Below are positions 15,462 through 23,957 of a stretch of 33,420 bases of DNA, piece by piece. The stretch comes from Aeromicrobium piscarium (GTDB taxonomy: Bacteria > Actinomycetota > Actinomycetes > Propionibacteriales > Nocardioidaceae): the NCBI RefSeq assembly GCF_007421815.1, contig NZ_VLNT01000026.1, forward strand, positions 1 to 33,420, read 5' to 3'. Numbering within the stretch: position 1 is the stretch's first letter; each line of letters opens with the position of its first letter. The translations under genes were made by a program, and so were the position numbers. Below the pieces are notes generated by a model, which saw only the letters and a program-made list of their open reading frames with translations, was not told where the DNA came from and ran no database searches.

Positions 15462-18400
15462 GTGTTGTCCCAACGACGTGCCGCGGCCCTGGCGGCCGCG
15501 GCGGTCATGGCACTGGTGCCGAGCGTGGCAGCCGCCACGCCGGCCGGGCCCCCGCCGCCACCGTCCATCGAGCTTCCTCCACCGGCACCGGCAGCCCCGC
15601 TGTCGGGAGTCCTCGTCAGCGAGGTCGCCTCCGGCGGGCCCGGTTCGGCGGAGAACTTCATCGAGATCACCAACTACGGAACGGCTCCCACGGATGTGTC
15701 GGGCTGGAAGATCTTCCGCTGTGGCCAGACCGGCGACGGTTATGGCCCGCAGGCGGTCATCCCCGACGGCACGATGCTCGCTCCGGGGGAGCAGTTCACC
15801 GCCGTGCGGGAGGGCGGAGACCTCGATGACGGCCGCACCGGCGACATGACGTACTCGACGAGTCTGCATTCCTTCGGCTTCGGCGCCTTCCTGCAGGACG
15901 CGCGCGGTCGCACCCTCGACCGCGTCGGTTTCTACCACGAGAACATCGACAGCGACTGCCGCAATCCGGTGAGCCTGCAGCACCAGGCGAGCTGGGCGCA
16001 CAGCCAGTCCCATCAGCGGGTCGGCCTCAGCGGCGATGTCACGAAGGACTGGATCGTCGCGGGCCGGACGCCGGGTGAGAAGAACGCCACGGAGTGGGAG
16101 GACATCACCACCGACAGCGACATCGTCATCAGCGAATACGCACCGGGCGGACCGGCCGGCTACAGCGATGACTTCATCGAGCTCGCCAATGCCGGCGATC
16201 GTCCCGCCGACATCAGCGGCTGGAAGGTCTGGCGCTGCGGCGACAACGCGCAGACGTACGCACAGTCCCATGGACTGCCCGAGGGAACCGTGCTCGAACC
16301 GGGGGAGGTCTTCACGCTCGGCCGCTCCGGCTCGCCGACTCCCGCGGATCTCCGCTACTCGACCAGCGTGCACTGGATCAACTCCGGGGCGATGGTTCTG
16401 ACCCCCGATGAGCGCATCGTCGATCGTTTCAGCATGTACGCGGACCGGGTCTCACCGTGCACCGATGGCACCGCGAAGGCGATGGACATCTCGGTCCTCG
16501 ACGGCGAGAGCTACCAGCGGGTCGGACGCACCGGTGACAATGCCGAGGACTTCCGCGCCGCGCGGCGCACCCCCGGCGAGTGGCCGGCACCCGAGGAGCT
16601 CACCGATGTCGAGATCGCCGACTCGCCGCATGCGGGCTCGCTGCAGATCACCGAGATCACCGGCAGCGGCCCCGCGGGGAACAGTGACGAGTTCATCGAG
16701 CTGACGAATCTCGGTCAGGATCCCGTCGACCTCACCGGATGGAGGCTCCACCGCTGCGAGGGCACCGGCCGCATGGCCCCCGATCCGCAGGTCGCCGACC
16801 TCGGACGCACCCTCGCCCCCGGTGAGACCTTCGTCGCCGCGCACCGATCCTCGACCATCGAGGCCCCCGACGCGACCTACCGGACCGGCCTCAACGAGGC
16901 TGACGGATACGGAGCCGTGGTCGTCGACGCCGAGGGGGCCCGCGTCGACGGGGTCGGGGTCTACGACACGGTCCGGCAGGACCACTGCGGACGCGGGCTG
17001 ACCGCTCAGAACAATCTCAAGGCCGACACCGGCGAGACCTATCAGCGTGCTCGTTCGACCGGCGGGAGCTACGACGACTTCGTCAAGGCCGAGCGCAGTC
17101 CGGGTGAGTACGTCGATCACGCCTGGCACGATCCGGCGACACCGCGGGCGGGCCAGCTCGATCCCGCTACCGTCGAGCGCTCCTACCGTCCGGGGACCCC
17201 GGTCACCACGGCGGACGGTTCCGAGCCGCACGAGGACGGCACCCTGCGGACCGCGGTTCGGACCGAGCACGCGACCAGCGCCGAGCTCGAGGTCAGCTTT
17301 CGATCGGCCACACCGGTCGCTTTCGACACCGCGGCGACGCGCATCTGGGCCGGCACGACCGGCGAGGTCCCGCCGCCGGCCCGGGAGATCGACGGTGAAC
17401 GGCAACTGGCGCCGACCGATGCGCTGGTGACCGAGGGCGGCACCGGGGACTATCCCTTCCAGCGCTTCGAGATCGCGGTCGAGGAGGTGCCGGTCGAGGG
17501 GCTCGAAGTGGTCTGGAACGGCCGCACACAGGACCGCAACGAGATCCAGCTGTACGGATGGAATCCGTCCGCTGAGCAATGGGAGCTGGTCACCGCGGGC
17601 GAGCCCTCCGCCGACGGCGATGTGGCACTCATCGGCCGCATCCCCGAGGCGATGGTGACCGAGGACCGCGCGGACATCCTGGTGATCGACGGGCCCCGTA
17701 CCAAGGGCGGCCTGTTCGACGAGGTGAGCGTGACCGACGGTGCCTTCGCCGATCCTGGCATCTACGATGCGGCGATCAACCACATGACCGACACCCAGTT
17801 CTACTCCGAGGGCTTCGTGGGGGTCTTCACTGACATGGTCGCGTGGGTCGTCGCGAATGCCGATGCCCGCAAGATCGCCTACAACTCGCTGACCGGCGAC
17901 ATTATCGAGAACTGGATCGGGGGCAACTCCGATCCGGTGCGTGCCCGCCGCGAGTTCGATGACGCATCGCGGATCGTGGGGCTGATGAACACCGCCGGGG
18001 TGCCGAACGGCGTGCTCCCGGGCAATCACGACAACCTGTGGGGACGCAACAACGACCTCTACAACGAGTACTTCGGCCCCGGGATGTTCGAGGGCCAGCC
18101 GTGGTGGGGCAATAGTTGGCGCCCGGGCGACAACAGCGCGCACTACGACTGGTTCGAACACGACGGCACGAAGTTCCTGGTCGTGAACCTGCCCTACCGG
18201 CCGTCGGACGAGCAGATGTCCTGGGCCTCCGCGGTCGCGCGGGCCAACCCGTCGTACAACGTGGTCCTCGCTACGCACTCGTATCTCTACACCGACGGGA
18301 CGGTCGAGGACGTCGATCGGCGCCACACCGCGCGAGGGCGTGCCATCTGGGACACCGTCGTGGCACCGAATGACAACGTGTTCCTCGTCATCGGCGGGCA

Positions 18401-19634
18401 CTACCACGGTGTCGCGACCAATCTGGCCGATCCGGTGACCGGCGACCGGGTCGACGTGACGGAGCTGAACGAGTCCACGGTCGTCGTCGACGGAGTCGGT
18501 CAGGGCAAGCGACGTGTGGTGGAGATGTTGGCGGACTACCAGGGCTACCGCTCCACCCAGCCCGAGGCGCGCAGCGACCTCCACGACCGCGACACCGGGT
18601 TCCAGCGGCTGCTGCAACTGGATCTCGATGCGGGCCTCATGGGTGTCAACGCCTACTCGCCCACCCTGGACAGCTTCGAGGCATGGAAGTACGACGAGCC
18701 GGACTTCCGTGGCGAGAAAGCGCGCTACGGCCCTGAGGACGACGAGTTCGTCGTGCAGCTGTCGTTGACGCGGCCGACCTCGTTCTCGACCACGAACTGG
18801 CTCGTCCAGGGCACCTCGAGCGAGGAGAGCCGCGAGAAGGCCCGGGCCGGCGAGATCGTGGAACATGTCTGGGAGCCGGAGCAGGCCGGCCTGAACTGGT
18901 ATGCGGTCAGCTCGGTCTCCGAGCGCCAGAGCGAAGGGATCTCGGCCCTCGACGCTCGCGAGCGCGCCGCCGAGGGTGCGCTGCTGGAGGAGCGGGTCGA
19001 GGAACAGATCGTGCCGATGGCCCAGGCCGATCCGTATCCGGCTCAGCGGGCGGAGCTTCCGGCGCCCCCGCAGGAGTCCGAGCCCGAGGCGGCGCCGGAG
19101 CCGGAGACGGTCCCCGAGCCCGAGGTGACGCCGGAACCGGAGCCGTCCCCGGACGCGTCGGCCGAGCGGGTGGAACCCGCACCGGAGGAGACGCCGCGGG
19201 AGTCTCAGGAGACGTCCGCTCCGCCGGCCGAGGCCGAGCCGGTGTCACCGGACGAGTCGTCGGACCGACGGATGCAGGCGCTCGTCGAGCCTGCCGCCGC
19301 GGCGGGACCGATCGTGGCCACCGTTCCGGTGCTCCTGGGCGCCCAGGGCGAGCCGGGACCGCCGGTCGATCCGGGCGTGCCCGGCGAGCCCGGCGGGCCA
19401 GACGATCCAGGACAGGACCCGGGTACGTCGGTACCAGGGGGTCCCGGTGGTGCCGGCGAGCCTCCAGCCGCGGACGACACGGCCGCCGCGGATCGTCCGA
19501 GCCGGTCGGGGGACCGGAAGGGCGTGAGCGGGCTGCTGCCGGGCACCGGCAGCCCCGTGGGTCCGCTGCTGATCGCGCTGGGACTGGGTGCCGTGAGCTG
19601 CGGTGCCTGGGCCTGGCGCCGGCGACAGGCCTGA
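15462..19634 (+). CDS. Secreted, LPGTG-anchored lamin-tail-domain / metallophosphoesterase protein
   Basis: 1390 residues. The signal peptide is about 1-26 (QRRAAALAAAAVMALV, then AAA). Three lamin-tail domains (LTD, immunoglobulin-like) lie at about 46-215, 220-375 and 392-550; each has the xxISEV..GGP....DFIEL.N.G..P.D.SGW pattern and a conserved WR/RC core. A beta-rich linker precedes the calcineurin-like phosphoesterase (about 766-1020), with motifs MTDTQF (D-x-Q in place of D-x-H), LTGDIIE (~810), GNHDN (~853), ATHSY (~937) and GGHYHG (~978). A Pro/Glu-rich stalk (about 1200-1266) and a short collagen-like Gly-Pro run follow. LPGTG is at 1359-1363, then a TM helix and RRR, a sortase signal. 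The GTG start is fixed by AGGAG at 15449-15453. Similar architecture is known in Bacillus YvnB. It is probably an extracellular nuclease or phosphatase; the substrate is unknown. No sortase gene lies here. Confidence 0.9.
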   Translation: MLSQRRAAALAAAAVMALVPSVAAATPAGPPPPPSIELPPPAPAAPLSGVLVSEVASGGPGSAENFIEITNYGTAPTDVSGWKIFRCGQTGDGYGPQAVIPDGTMLAPGEQFTAVREGGDLDDGRTGDMTYSTSLHSFGFGAFLQDARGRTLDRVGFYHENIDSDCRNPVSLQHQASWAHSQSHQRVGLSGDVTKDWIVAGRTPGEKNATEWEDITTDSDIVISEYAPGGPAGYSDDFIELANAGDRPADISGWKVWRCGDNAQTYAQSHGLPEGTVLEPGEVFTLGRSGSPTPADLRYSTSVHWINSGAMVLTPDERIVDRFSMYADRVSPCTDGTAKAMDISVLDGESYQRVGRTGDNAEDFRAARRTPGEWPAPEELTDVEIADSPHAGSLQITEITGSGPAGNSDEFIELTNLGQDPVDLTGWRLHRCEGTGRMAPDPQVADLGRTLAPGETFVAAHRSSTIEAPDATYRTGLNEADGYGAVVVDAEGARVDGVGVYDTVRQDHCGRGLTAQNNLKADTGETYQRARSTGGSYDDFVKAERSPGEYVDHAWHDPATPRAGQLDPATVERSYRPGTPVTTADGSEPHEDGTLRTAVRTEHATSAELEVSFRSATPVAFDTAATRIWAGTTGEVPPPAREIDGERQLAPTDALVTEGGTGDYPFQRFEIAVEEVPVEGLEVVWNGRTQDRNEIQLYGWNPSAEQWELVTAGEPSADGDVALIGRIPEAMVTEDRADILVIDGPRTKGGLFDEVSVTDGAFADPGIYDAAINHMTDTQFYSEGFVGVFTDMVAWVVANADARKIAYNSLTGDIIENWIGGNSDPVRARREFDDASRIVGLMNTAGVPNGVLPGNHDNLWGRNNDLYNEYFGPGMFEGQPWWGNSWRPGDNSAHYDWFEHDGTKFLVVNLPYRPSDEQMSWASAVARANPSYNVVLATHSYLYTDGTVEDVDRRHTARGRAIWDTVVAPNDNVFLVIGGHYHGVATNLADPVTGDRVDVTELNESTVVVDGVGQGKRRVVEMLADYQGYRSTQPEARSDLHDRDTGFQRLLQLDLDAGLMGVNAYSPTLDSFEAWKYDEPDFRGEKARYGPEDDEFVVQLSLTRPTSFSTTNWLVQGTSSEESREKARAGEIVEHVWEPEQAGLNWYAVSSVSERQSEGISALDARERAAEGALLEERVEEQIVPMAQADPYPAQRAELPAPPQESEPEAAPEPETVPEPEVTPEPEPSPDASAERVEPAPEETPRESQETSAPPAEAEPVSPDESSDRRMQALVEPAAAAGPIVATVPVLLGAQGEPGPPVDPGVPGEPGGPDDPGQDPGTSVPGGPGGAGEPPAADDTAAADRPSRSGDRKGVSGLLPGTGSPVGPLLIALGLGAVSCGAWAWRRRQA

Positions 19635-19641
19635 GCGAGAT

Positions 19642-19678
19642 GGTGGGGGCGGGGCGGCGAGGTCGCTCCGCCCCCACC
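19642..19678 (+). terminator. GC-rich hairpin downstream of the LPGTG protein
   Basis: Arms 19642-19652 and 19668-19678 (GGTGGGGGCGG with CCGCCCCCACC) form an 11-bp perfect stem, 7 nt after the stop codon. There is no long U tract, which is common for actinobacterial terminators. Confidence 0.65.
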
Positions 19679-19688
19679 GCGCGTCTCC

Positions 19689-19694
19689 TACCAT
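19689..19694 (+). promoter_or_regulatory. -10 hexamer TACCAT of the DUF985 gene
   Basis: TACCAT ends 7 nt before the ATG at 19702 and directly follows the hairpin that ends the previous gene. Confidence 0.45.
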
Positions 19695-19701
19695 CTGGAA
19701 C

Positions 19702-20112
19702 ATGACCGATCGTCCCGCTCGCGCCCGTGAACTCGGCCTCGAACCACATCCGGAGGGCGGTTGGTTCCGCCAGACCTGGAGGAGCGAGGTCGAGGTGACC
19801 GTGTCGGACGGCCGTGTGCGGCCGACCGCGACCCTGATCTGGTTCCTGCTGCCGCCGGGCGAGTCGTCGGCCTGGCACCGGGTCGCCTCCGATGAGATCT
19901 GGCTCGCCCACGATGGCATCGTCGAGCTGCAGTTCGGTGGCGACGGCGATCAGCCGGTGGCCGGCGAGGTGGCCCGGGTGTCGACCTCGGAGGACACGCA
20001 GGTGCTCGTGCCGGCCGGGGTCTGGCAGCGGACGCTGCCGGGGACGACTGAGGCCCTCGTCAGCTGCCTGGTCTCGCCCGGATTCGACTTCGCCGACTTC
20101 GAGCTGGCATGA
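19702..20112 (+). CDS. DUF985 (cupin_5) family protein
   Basis: 136 residues with the DUF985 cupin pattern: LEPHPEGGWFRQTWRS (13-28), TLIWFLLPPGESSAWHRV (the first cupin strand pair, with the His of the metal site), SDEIWLAHDG, and QVLVPAGVWQRTLPG, ending VSCLVSPGFDFADFEL. Family members bind metal and are thought to be small-molecule-binding or epimerase-like, but the function is open. The ATG at 19702 has a TACCAT hexamer 7 nt upstream. It overlaps the next small gene by ATGA (20109-20112). Confidence 0.9.
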   Translation: MTDRPARARELGLEPHPEGGWFRQTWRSEVEVTVSDGRVRPTATLIWFLLPPGESSAWHRVASDEIWLAHDGIVELQFGGDGDQPVAGEVARVSTSEDTQVLVPAGVWQRTLPGTTEALVSCLVSPGFDFADFELA

Positions 20113-20375
20113 CCGAGATCTGGTTCGACGAGCGTGACGACGCCGATGTCTTCATCGCGGGCCTCGATCGGGACGTGGAGCCCCGCCGGGTCGGGTTCGC
20201 GGGGGAGGAGGACGACGAGGACCATGCCTGGGTCGTCGTCCTCGACGATCCCGATGCCGACACGATGGGGCGCGCCGACGAGCTCGGCGGCTGGGTGCCG
20301 CAGGCCGAGAGCCCGAGTGCGCCTGCCGCGCCCCTCGATCTCCCCGCTGCTCCCCGGCGCCTCAAGAACCCCTGA
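20109..20375 (+). CDS. Small acidic protein coupled to the cupin gene
   Basis: An 88-residue, strongly acidic protein (FAGEEDDEDHAWVVVLDDPD) with a Pro/Ala-rich C-terminal tail. The pattern EIWFDERDDADVFIAGLD...VEPRRVGFAGEEDDEDHAWVVV looks like a single alpha/beta domain of about 65 residues. No family recognised. It is translationally coupled to the DUF985 gene by ATGA overlap, which is the only clue to its role. It is followed by the four-copy repeat cluster at 20388-20500. Confidence 0.65.
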   Translation: MTEIWFDERDDADVFIAGLDRDVEPRRVGFAGEEDDEDHAWVVVLDDPDADTMGRADELGGWVPQAESPSAPAAPLDLPAAPRRLKNP

Positions 20376-20387
20376 CCCGACCGTTGG

Positions 20388-20500
20388 GCGGTGACTTACG
20401 CACCTCTCACGCGAAGGAGCGGTGGGCTACGCACGTCTCGCCGTTGTTGAGAGGTGCGTAGACCACCGCCCACGGGACGGAGACGTGCCTAACTCACCGC
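20388..20500. repeat. Four-copy 21-nt repeat cluster in direct and inverted orientation (nested/alternative palindromes)
   Basis: Units lie at 20388-20408 and 20419-20439 (direct) and at 20449-20469 and 20480-20500 (inverted). Unit 2 pairs with unit 3 with 2 mismatches in 21 (loop 9 nt); unit 1 pairs with unit 4 with 3 mismatches. Units 1-3 and 2-4 can also pair, so alternative folds exist. The cluster fills the gap between convergent genes, and unit 4 contains the TGA stop (20494-20496) of the peptidase gene. Confidence 0.85.
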
Positions 20501-22575
20501 TCCCGGGTGAGGTGGGTGCGCAGGAAGTCGACCTGCAGCAGCTTGAGATTCTCGGCGACCGTCTCCTGCGGGGTCATGTGGGTGACACCGGACAGCGGCA
20601 GCACCGTGTGCGGCTTGCCGGCCGCGAGCAGGGCCGAACTGAGCCGCAACGTGTGCGCCGCCACGACATTGTCATCGGCGAGGCCGTGGATGAGCATGAG
20701 CGGACGCTCCAGCCGGTCGGCCAGGGGCAGCAGCGAGTTGGCGTCGTAGACCTCGGGCTGTGTCGACGGGTCGCCGAGATAGCGCTCCGTGTAACAGGTG
20801 TCGTACAGCCGCCACTCGGTCACCGGGGCCCCGGCGACCGCGGCGTGGAAGATATCGGGCCGCGCCAGCACGGCCAGTGCTGACAGGTAGCCGCCGTAGG
20901 ACCAGCCGGTGATGCCCACCCGGGACGCGTCCACCCGCTCGCCGTAACGCTCGGCCACAGCGTGCACCGCATCGACCTGGTCGGCGAGGGTCACCCCGGC
21001 GAAGGAGTCGAGGATCGCCCGGTCCCACTCGTGGCCGCGGCCACCGGTGCCGCGGCCGTCGGCGACCACGACGCAGAAGCCCTGATCGGCGAGCCACTGG
21101 GCTTCGAGGAACATCCGGGCCGAGGCCATGACCCGCTGCGCGTGCGGTCCGCCGTAGGGGTCCATCAGGATCGGCAGCGACGAGCCGTCGTGCTCGCGGG
21201 GGAAGAGGACGGCGGCGCGCAGCTCCCGCTCCCCGAGCCGCACGAGCTCGACCTCGGGATGGAAGGGCGGCTGCTCCATCACCACCTCGAGGCGCCCGGG
21301 CGTGTCGTCCCCGGCATGCACGAGCACCTCGGGCACCGACGAGGCCAGCGTCGCGCGGGTGATGACGGTAGTGGGGCCGCCCGCGACCGCCCCGTGGACG
21401 CCCTGCCCCTCGGTCAGCGGCGTCGCCGAGCCGTCGTAGCCGAATCGCACGACCTGCACCTCGGTCGGCTCCTGGGAGGCGGTGGCGATGACGGCATCGT
21501 CGTAGACGCCGACCAAGCCACGGATCTGCCAGGAGACATCGCTGATCGCATCGCCGTCGACGACGATGCGCCGCCGGTCCTCCCGGTCCTCGGCCCAGAC
21601 CAGCCGGCCGCCGGGCCCGTACTGGGGCGTGACGGTGAGGTCTACCCACGCGTCGTCGGCGAGCTCCGCGAGCACCGTCGTCGCGCCGGTCTCGACGTCG
21701 ACCGAGAGGATCTGGCTGCGGCGCTGGTCGCGGCTCAGCACGTGGATGACCGGGCTGCCGTGCTCGGTCCAGGAGACCCGGCCGAGGTACTCGAAGGTGT
21801 CGCGGTCCCACTGGATCTCGGTGCGCGAGCCGTCCAGAGACACGTGCCAGAGCGTGACCTCGGCGTTGACGGTGCCTGCCGCGGGATACCGCTGCTGGAT
21901 ACCGGGTCGCTCGGGATGCTCGGGATCGCTGATGTGCCACACCGGCACGGGGGCGTCGTCGGAACGCTCGACCAGCAGGGAGCGGCCGTCGGGTGCCCAC
22001 CAGAAGCCGCGGTAGCGTTCCATCTCCTCCGCGGCGATGAACTCGGCCTGTCCCCAGGTCTGCGTCGGGCCCTCCGGTTCGGCGAGGGCCCGGTCGTCCT
22101 CGCCGTCGATGCCGATGACCCGCAGCGCTCCCTCAGAGGCGTAGGCGATGCGGCGACCGGTCGGATCCAGGCGCGGATCGATGACGGAGCCGTGTGCAGG
22201 GAGCTCGCGGGTCGACCGGGCGCCGAGATGGGTCGCCCAGAGCCGTCCGGACAGGGGGAAGCACAGCCAGCGGCCGGTCGCGTCGACGTCGTATCCGACG
22301 ACGCCGGCGGCCGACTCGCGGCTGCGCTCACGTCGCGACTTCTCCTCCGCCGAGAGCTGCTCGCCGTCCTCGCCGAGCAGGGCGGCCGGGTCGACCAGGA
22401 GGCTCTCGGTCTGCGTCGCGACGTCGTACTCCCAGATCTGGCCGGTGCGGGTGATGCCGTCGGGCGTGCGGACGAAGCGCACGGTCCGGCCGTCCGGCGC
22501 GACCGTCAGGTTGCGGGGGACCCCGAGGGTGAAGCGGACGGTGCGAGCGGCCAGGCGCGGATACGAGACGGTCAT
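20494..22575 (-). CDS. S9 family prolyl oligopeptidase, dipeptidyl-peptidase IV type
   Basis: 693 residues: an N-terminal beta-propeller (about 20-450) and a C-terminal alpha/beta hydrolase domain. The catalytic triad is visible as Ser559 in GWSYGG, Asp634 in HGLADDNV and His666 in GVTHMT. The double-Glu motif AAEEMERYRG (E183-E184) is the DPP-IV element that grips the free N-terminus of the substrate. So a dipeptidyl peptidase removing X-Pro or X-Ala dipeptides is likely. No signal peptide is seen, so it is probably cytoplasmic. The ATG at 22575 has a GAGG Shine-Dalgarno 8 nt upstream; an in-frame ATG 18 nt earlier is possible. The stop lies inside a repeat unit of the 20388-20500 cluster. 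The gene diverges from mshB across the palindrome at 22601-22671. Confidence 0.92.
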   Translation of the reverse strand: MTVSYPRLAARTVRFTLGVPRNLTVAPDGRTVRFVRTPDGITRTGQIWEYDVATQTESLLVDPAALLGEDGEQLSAEEKSRRERSRESAAGVVGYDVDATGRWLCFPLSGRLWATHLGARSTRELPAHGSVIDPRLDPTGRRIAYASEGALRVIGIDGEDDRALAEPEGPTQTWGQAEFIAAEEMERYRGFWWAPDGRSLLVERSDDAPVPVWHISDPEHPERPGIQQRYPAAGTVNAEVTLWHVSLDGSRTEIQWDRDTFEYLGRVSWTEHGSPVIHVLSRDQRRSQILSVDVETGATTVLAELADDAWVDLTVTPQYGPGGRLVWAEDREDRRRIVVDGDAISDVSWQIRGLVGVYDDAVIATASQEPTEVQVVRFGYDGSATPLTEGQGVHGAVAGGPTTVITRATLASSVPEVLVHAGDDTPGRLEVVMEQPPFHPEVELVRLGERELRAAVLFPREHDGSSLPILMDPYGGPHAQRVMASARMFLEAQWLADQGFCVVVADGRGTGGRGHEWDRAILDSFAGVTLADQVDAVHAVAERYGERVDASRVGITGWSYGGYLSALAVLARPDIFHAAVAGAPVTEWRLYDTCYTERYLGDPSTQPEVYDANSLLPLADRLERPLMLIHGLADDNVVAAHTLRLSSALLAAGKPHTVLPLSGVTHMTPQETVAENLKLLQVDFLRTHLTRER

Positions 22576-22600
22576 GCCCCCATCCTCGCGCATCGTCCCT

Positions 22601-22671
22601 CACCCGTTGAGTGGGACGTTTGGACGGCTGATTTCCGGTTTCTGCCGTCCAAACGTCCCACTCAACGGGTG
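22601..22671. repeat. Perfect 28-bp inverted repeat (palindrome B) between divergent genes
   Basis: Arms 22601-22628 and 22644-22671 are perfectly complementary with a 15-nt loop. The core ACCCGTTGAGTG (outer part of the arms) is shared with palindrome A at 8665-8711. Because the flanking genes diverge, it is unlikely to be a simple terminator. The right arm reaches the -35 region of mshB, and the left arm begins 25 bp upstream of the peptidase start. Confidence 0.9.
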
Positions 22672-22684
22672 GGGGAGTGCTGGG

Positions 22685-22690
22685 TACTCT
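22685..22690 (+). promoter_or_regulatory. -10 hexamer TACTCT of mshB
   Basis: TACTCT ends 7 nt before the ATG at 22698, predicting leaderless mshB mRNA. An in-frame GTG at 22677 lies upstream of this hexamer and is therefore not preferred. Confidence 0.5.
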
Positions 22691-22697
22691 GGGGTCC

Positions 22698-23606
22698 ATG
22701 TCGCTGCCCGATCGCCGCCTGCTCCTCGTCCACGCCCATCCCGACGACGAGTCCATCAATAACGGGGCGACGATGGCCAGATATGTCTCCGAAGGGGCAC
22801 ACGTCACCCTGGTGACGTGCACGCTCGGCGAGGAGGGCGAGATCCTCACTCCCGATATCGCGCACTACGCGGCCGACGCCGAGGATCGCCTCGGGGAGCA
22901 CCGGATCGGTGAGCTCGCCGAGGCGATGAAGGAACTCGGCGTCACCGACCATCGCTTCCTCGGCGGACCCGGCCGGTTCCGCGACTCGGGCATGGTCTGG
23001 GGCGAGGACGGCAATGCCGCGGCCGGTGAGAACGTGCGCCCGGATGCCTTCTGGGCCGCCGACCTGACCGAGGCCGCCAATCTGCTGGTCGAGGTGATCC
23101 GCGAGGTCCGGCCGCAGGTGCTCGTCACCTATGACGAGTTCGGCAACTACGGGCACCCCGATCACATCCAGGCCCATCGCGTGGCCATGTACGCCGCCCA
23201 GCTCGCCGGAACGCGCTCCTACCGCCGCGATCTCGGTGCTCGCTGGGAGATCGACAAGATCTACTGGACCGCGATGTCGGCCTCGCACATGCGCGAGGGG
23301 CTGATCGCCTTGCGCGAGAACGGCGACACGGCCTTCGAGGACTGGGATCCCGATCAGATGCCGCCCTTCGCCCTCGCCGATGCCGACCTCGACGCCCGTA
23401 TCGACGGCAACCGCTGGGTCGACGCCAAGCTTGACGCCATGCGGGCGCACGCCTCGCAGATCGCCGTCGACGGCCCCTTCTTCGCCCTCTCCAATAACCT
23501 CGGCAACCAGGTCTGGGGCACCGAGTTCTACCGCCTGGCCGTGGGCGAGCGCGGTCCGGTGGGTGAGGACGGGTTCGAGGACGATCTCTTCGCGGGCATC
23601 AGATGA
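22698..23606 (+). CDS. mshB: N-acetyl-1-D-myo-inositol-2-amino-2-deoxy-glucopyranoside deacetylase (mycothiol biosynthesis)
   Basis: 302 residues of the LmbE/PIG-L zinc deacetylase family. The AHPDDE motif is at residues 13-18 (Zn ligands H14 and D17), and GHPDH at 152-156 supplies the third Zn ligand (H156) and a catalytic His (H153). [29 protein letters not shown] and [14 protein letters not shown] match MshB rather than the conjugate amidase Mca ([13 protein letters not shown] is also typical). The reaction removes acetate from GlcNAc-Ins, giving GlcN-Ins for MshC. The gene overlaps a downstream membrane protein gene by ATGA, as in mycobacteria, where mshB is also followed by a small membrane protein. 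It is leaderless by its -10 spacing. Confidence 0.93.
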   Translation: MSLPDRRLLLVHAHPDDESINNGATMARYVSEGAHVTLVTCTLGEEGEILTPDIAHYAADAEDRLGEHRIGELAEAMKELGVTDHRFLGGPGRFRDSGMVWGEDGNAAAGENVRPDAFWAADLTEAANLLVEVIREVRPQVLVTYDEFGNYGHPDHIQAHRVAMYAAQLAGTRSYRRDLGARWEIDKIYWTAMSASHMREGLIALRENGDTAFEDWDPDQMPPFALADADLDARIDGNRWVDAKLDAMRAHASQIAVDGPFFALSNNLGNQVWGTEFYRLAVGERGPVGEDGFEDDLFAGIR

Positions 23607-23947
23607 TCGGTCGCGCCGTCGCCGCCGGTCTCGGTGCGTGGGCCGGCGCGATCGGCGTGGTGGTGCACCGCCAGCGAGACGACCTCGTCGAGATGACGCT
23701 GCCGTGGGGCGTGCTCCTCGCCTGGGCGCTCCTGCTGGTGGCGGCGCTGGCGGCTGCCGACCTGGCTCCGCTCGGGCCGGCCTGGGCCGGCGGCGCGTGG
23801 ACCCTCGTGGTGCTGGCCGTGCAGCTCGGACGCGATGTCTGGATCCAGGGCGATGCACTGGGATGGAGCTTCCTCGGCGGCGGCCTGCTGATCGCCGCCG
23901 TCGTCACCGGGTGGACGGCGTACCGGACGTCAGGTTCCACGCCTTAG
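23603..23947 (+). CDS. Small membrane protein downstream of mshB
   Basis: 114 residues with about four TM segments ([65 protein letters not shown]). It overlaps mshB by ATGA, so it is co-translated with it. A comparable membrane protein follows mshB in mycobacteria (DUF6113-like), but its function is not known. The TAG stop (23945-23947) forms the first three bases of the -10 hexamer of the flavin reductase gene. Confidence 0.8.
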   Translation: MIGRAVAAGLGAWAGAIGVVVHRQRDDLVEMTLPWGVLLAWALLLVAALAAADLAPLGPAWAGGAWTLVVLAVQLGRDVWIQGDALGWSFLGGGLLIAAVVTGWTAYRTSGSTP

Positions 23948-23950
23948 GCT
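23945..23950 (+). promoter_or_regulatory. -10 hexamer TAGGCT of flavin reductase gene; contains upstream stop codon
   Basis: TAGGCT ends 7 nt before the GTG at 23958. Its TAG is the stop codon of the preceding membrane protein gene. Confidence 0.5.
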
Positions 23951-23957
23951 GGGTGTC

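Noticed and set aside
16452..18866. Long open frame on the minus strand antisense to the LPGTG protein
   Set aside because: It has no family match, is rich in Arg, Gly, Val and Asp as expected from the complement of GC-rich coding sequence, and the plus strand has a clear multi-domain protein.
19347..19460. Collagen-like domain in the LPGTG protein
   Set aside because: Only a short, irregular run of Gly-x-Pro triplets; better seen as a flexible stalk than a true collagen helix.
22677..22697. GTG at 22677 as mshB start
   Set aside because: The -10 hexamer TACTCT would then lie within the coding region, and the ATG at 22698 puts the AHPDDE motif at the usual distance from the start.
20962..22815. 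Long plus-strand frame opposite the S9 peptidase
   Set aside because: The peptidase on the minus strand has an intact catalytic triad and DPP-IV motif; the antisense frame has none and crosses palindrome B.
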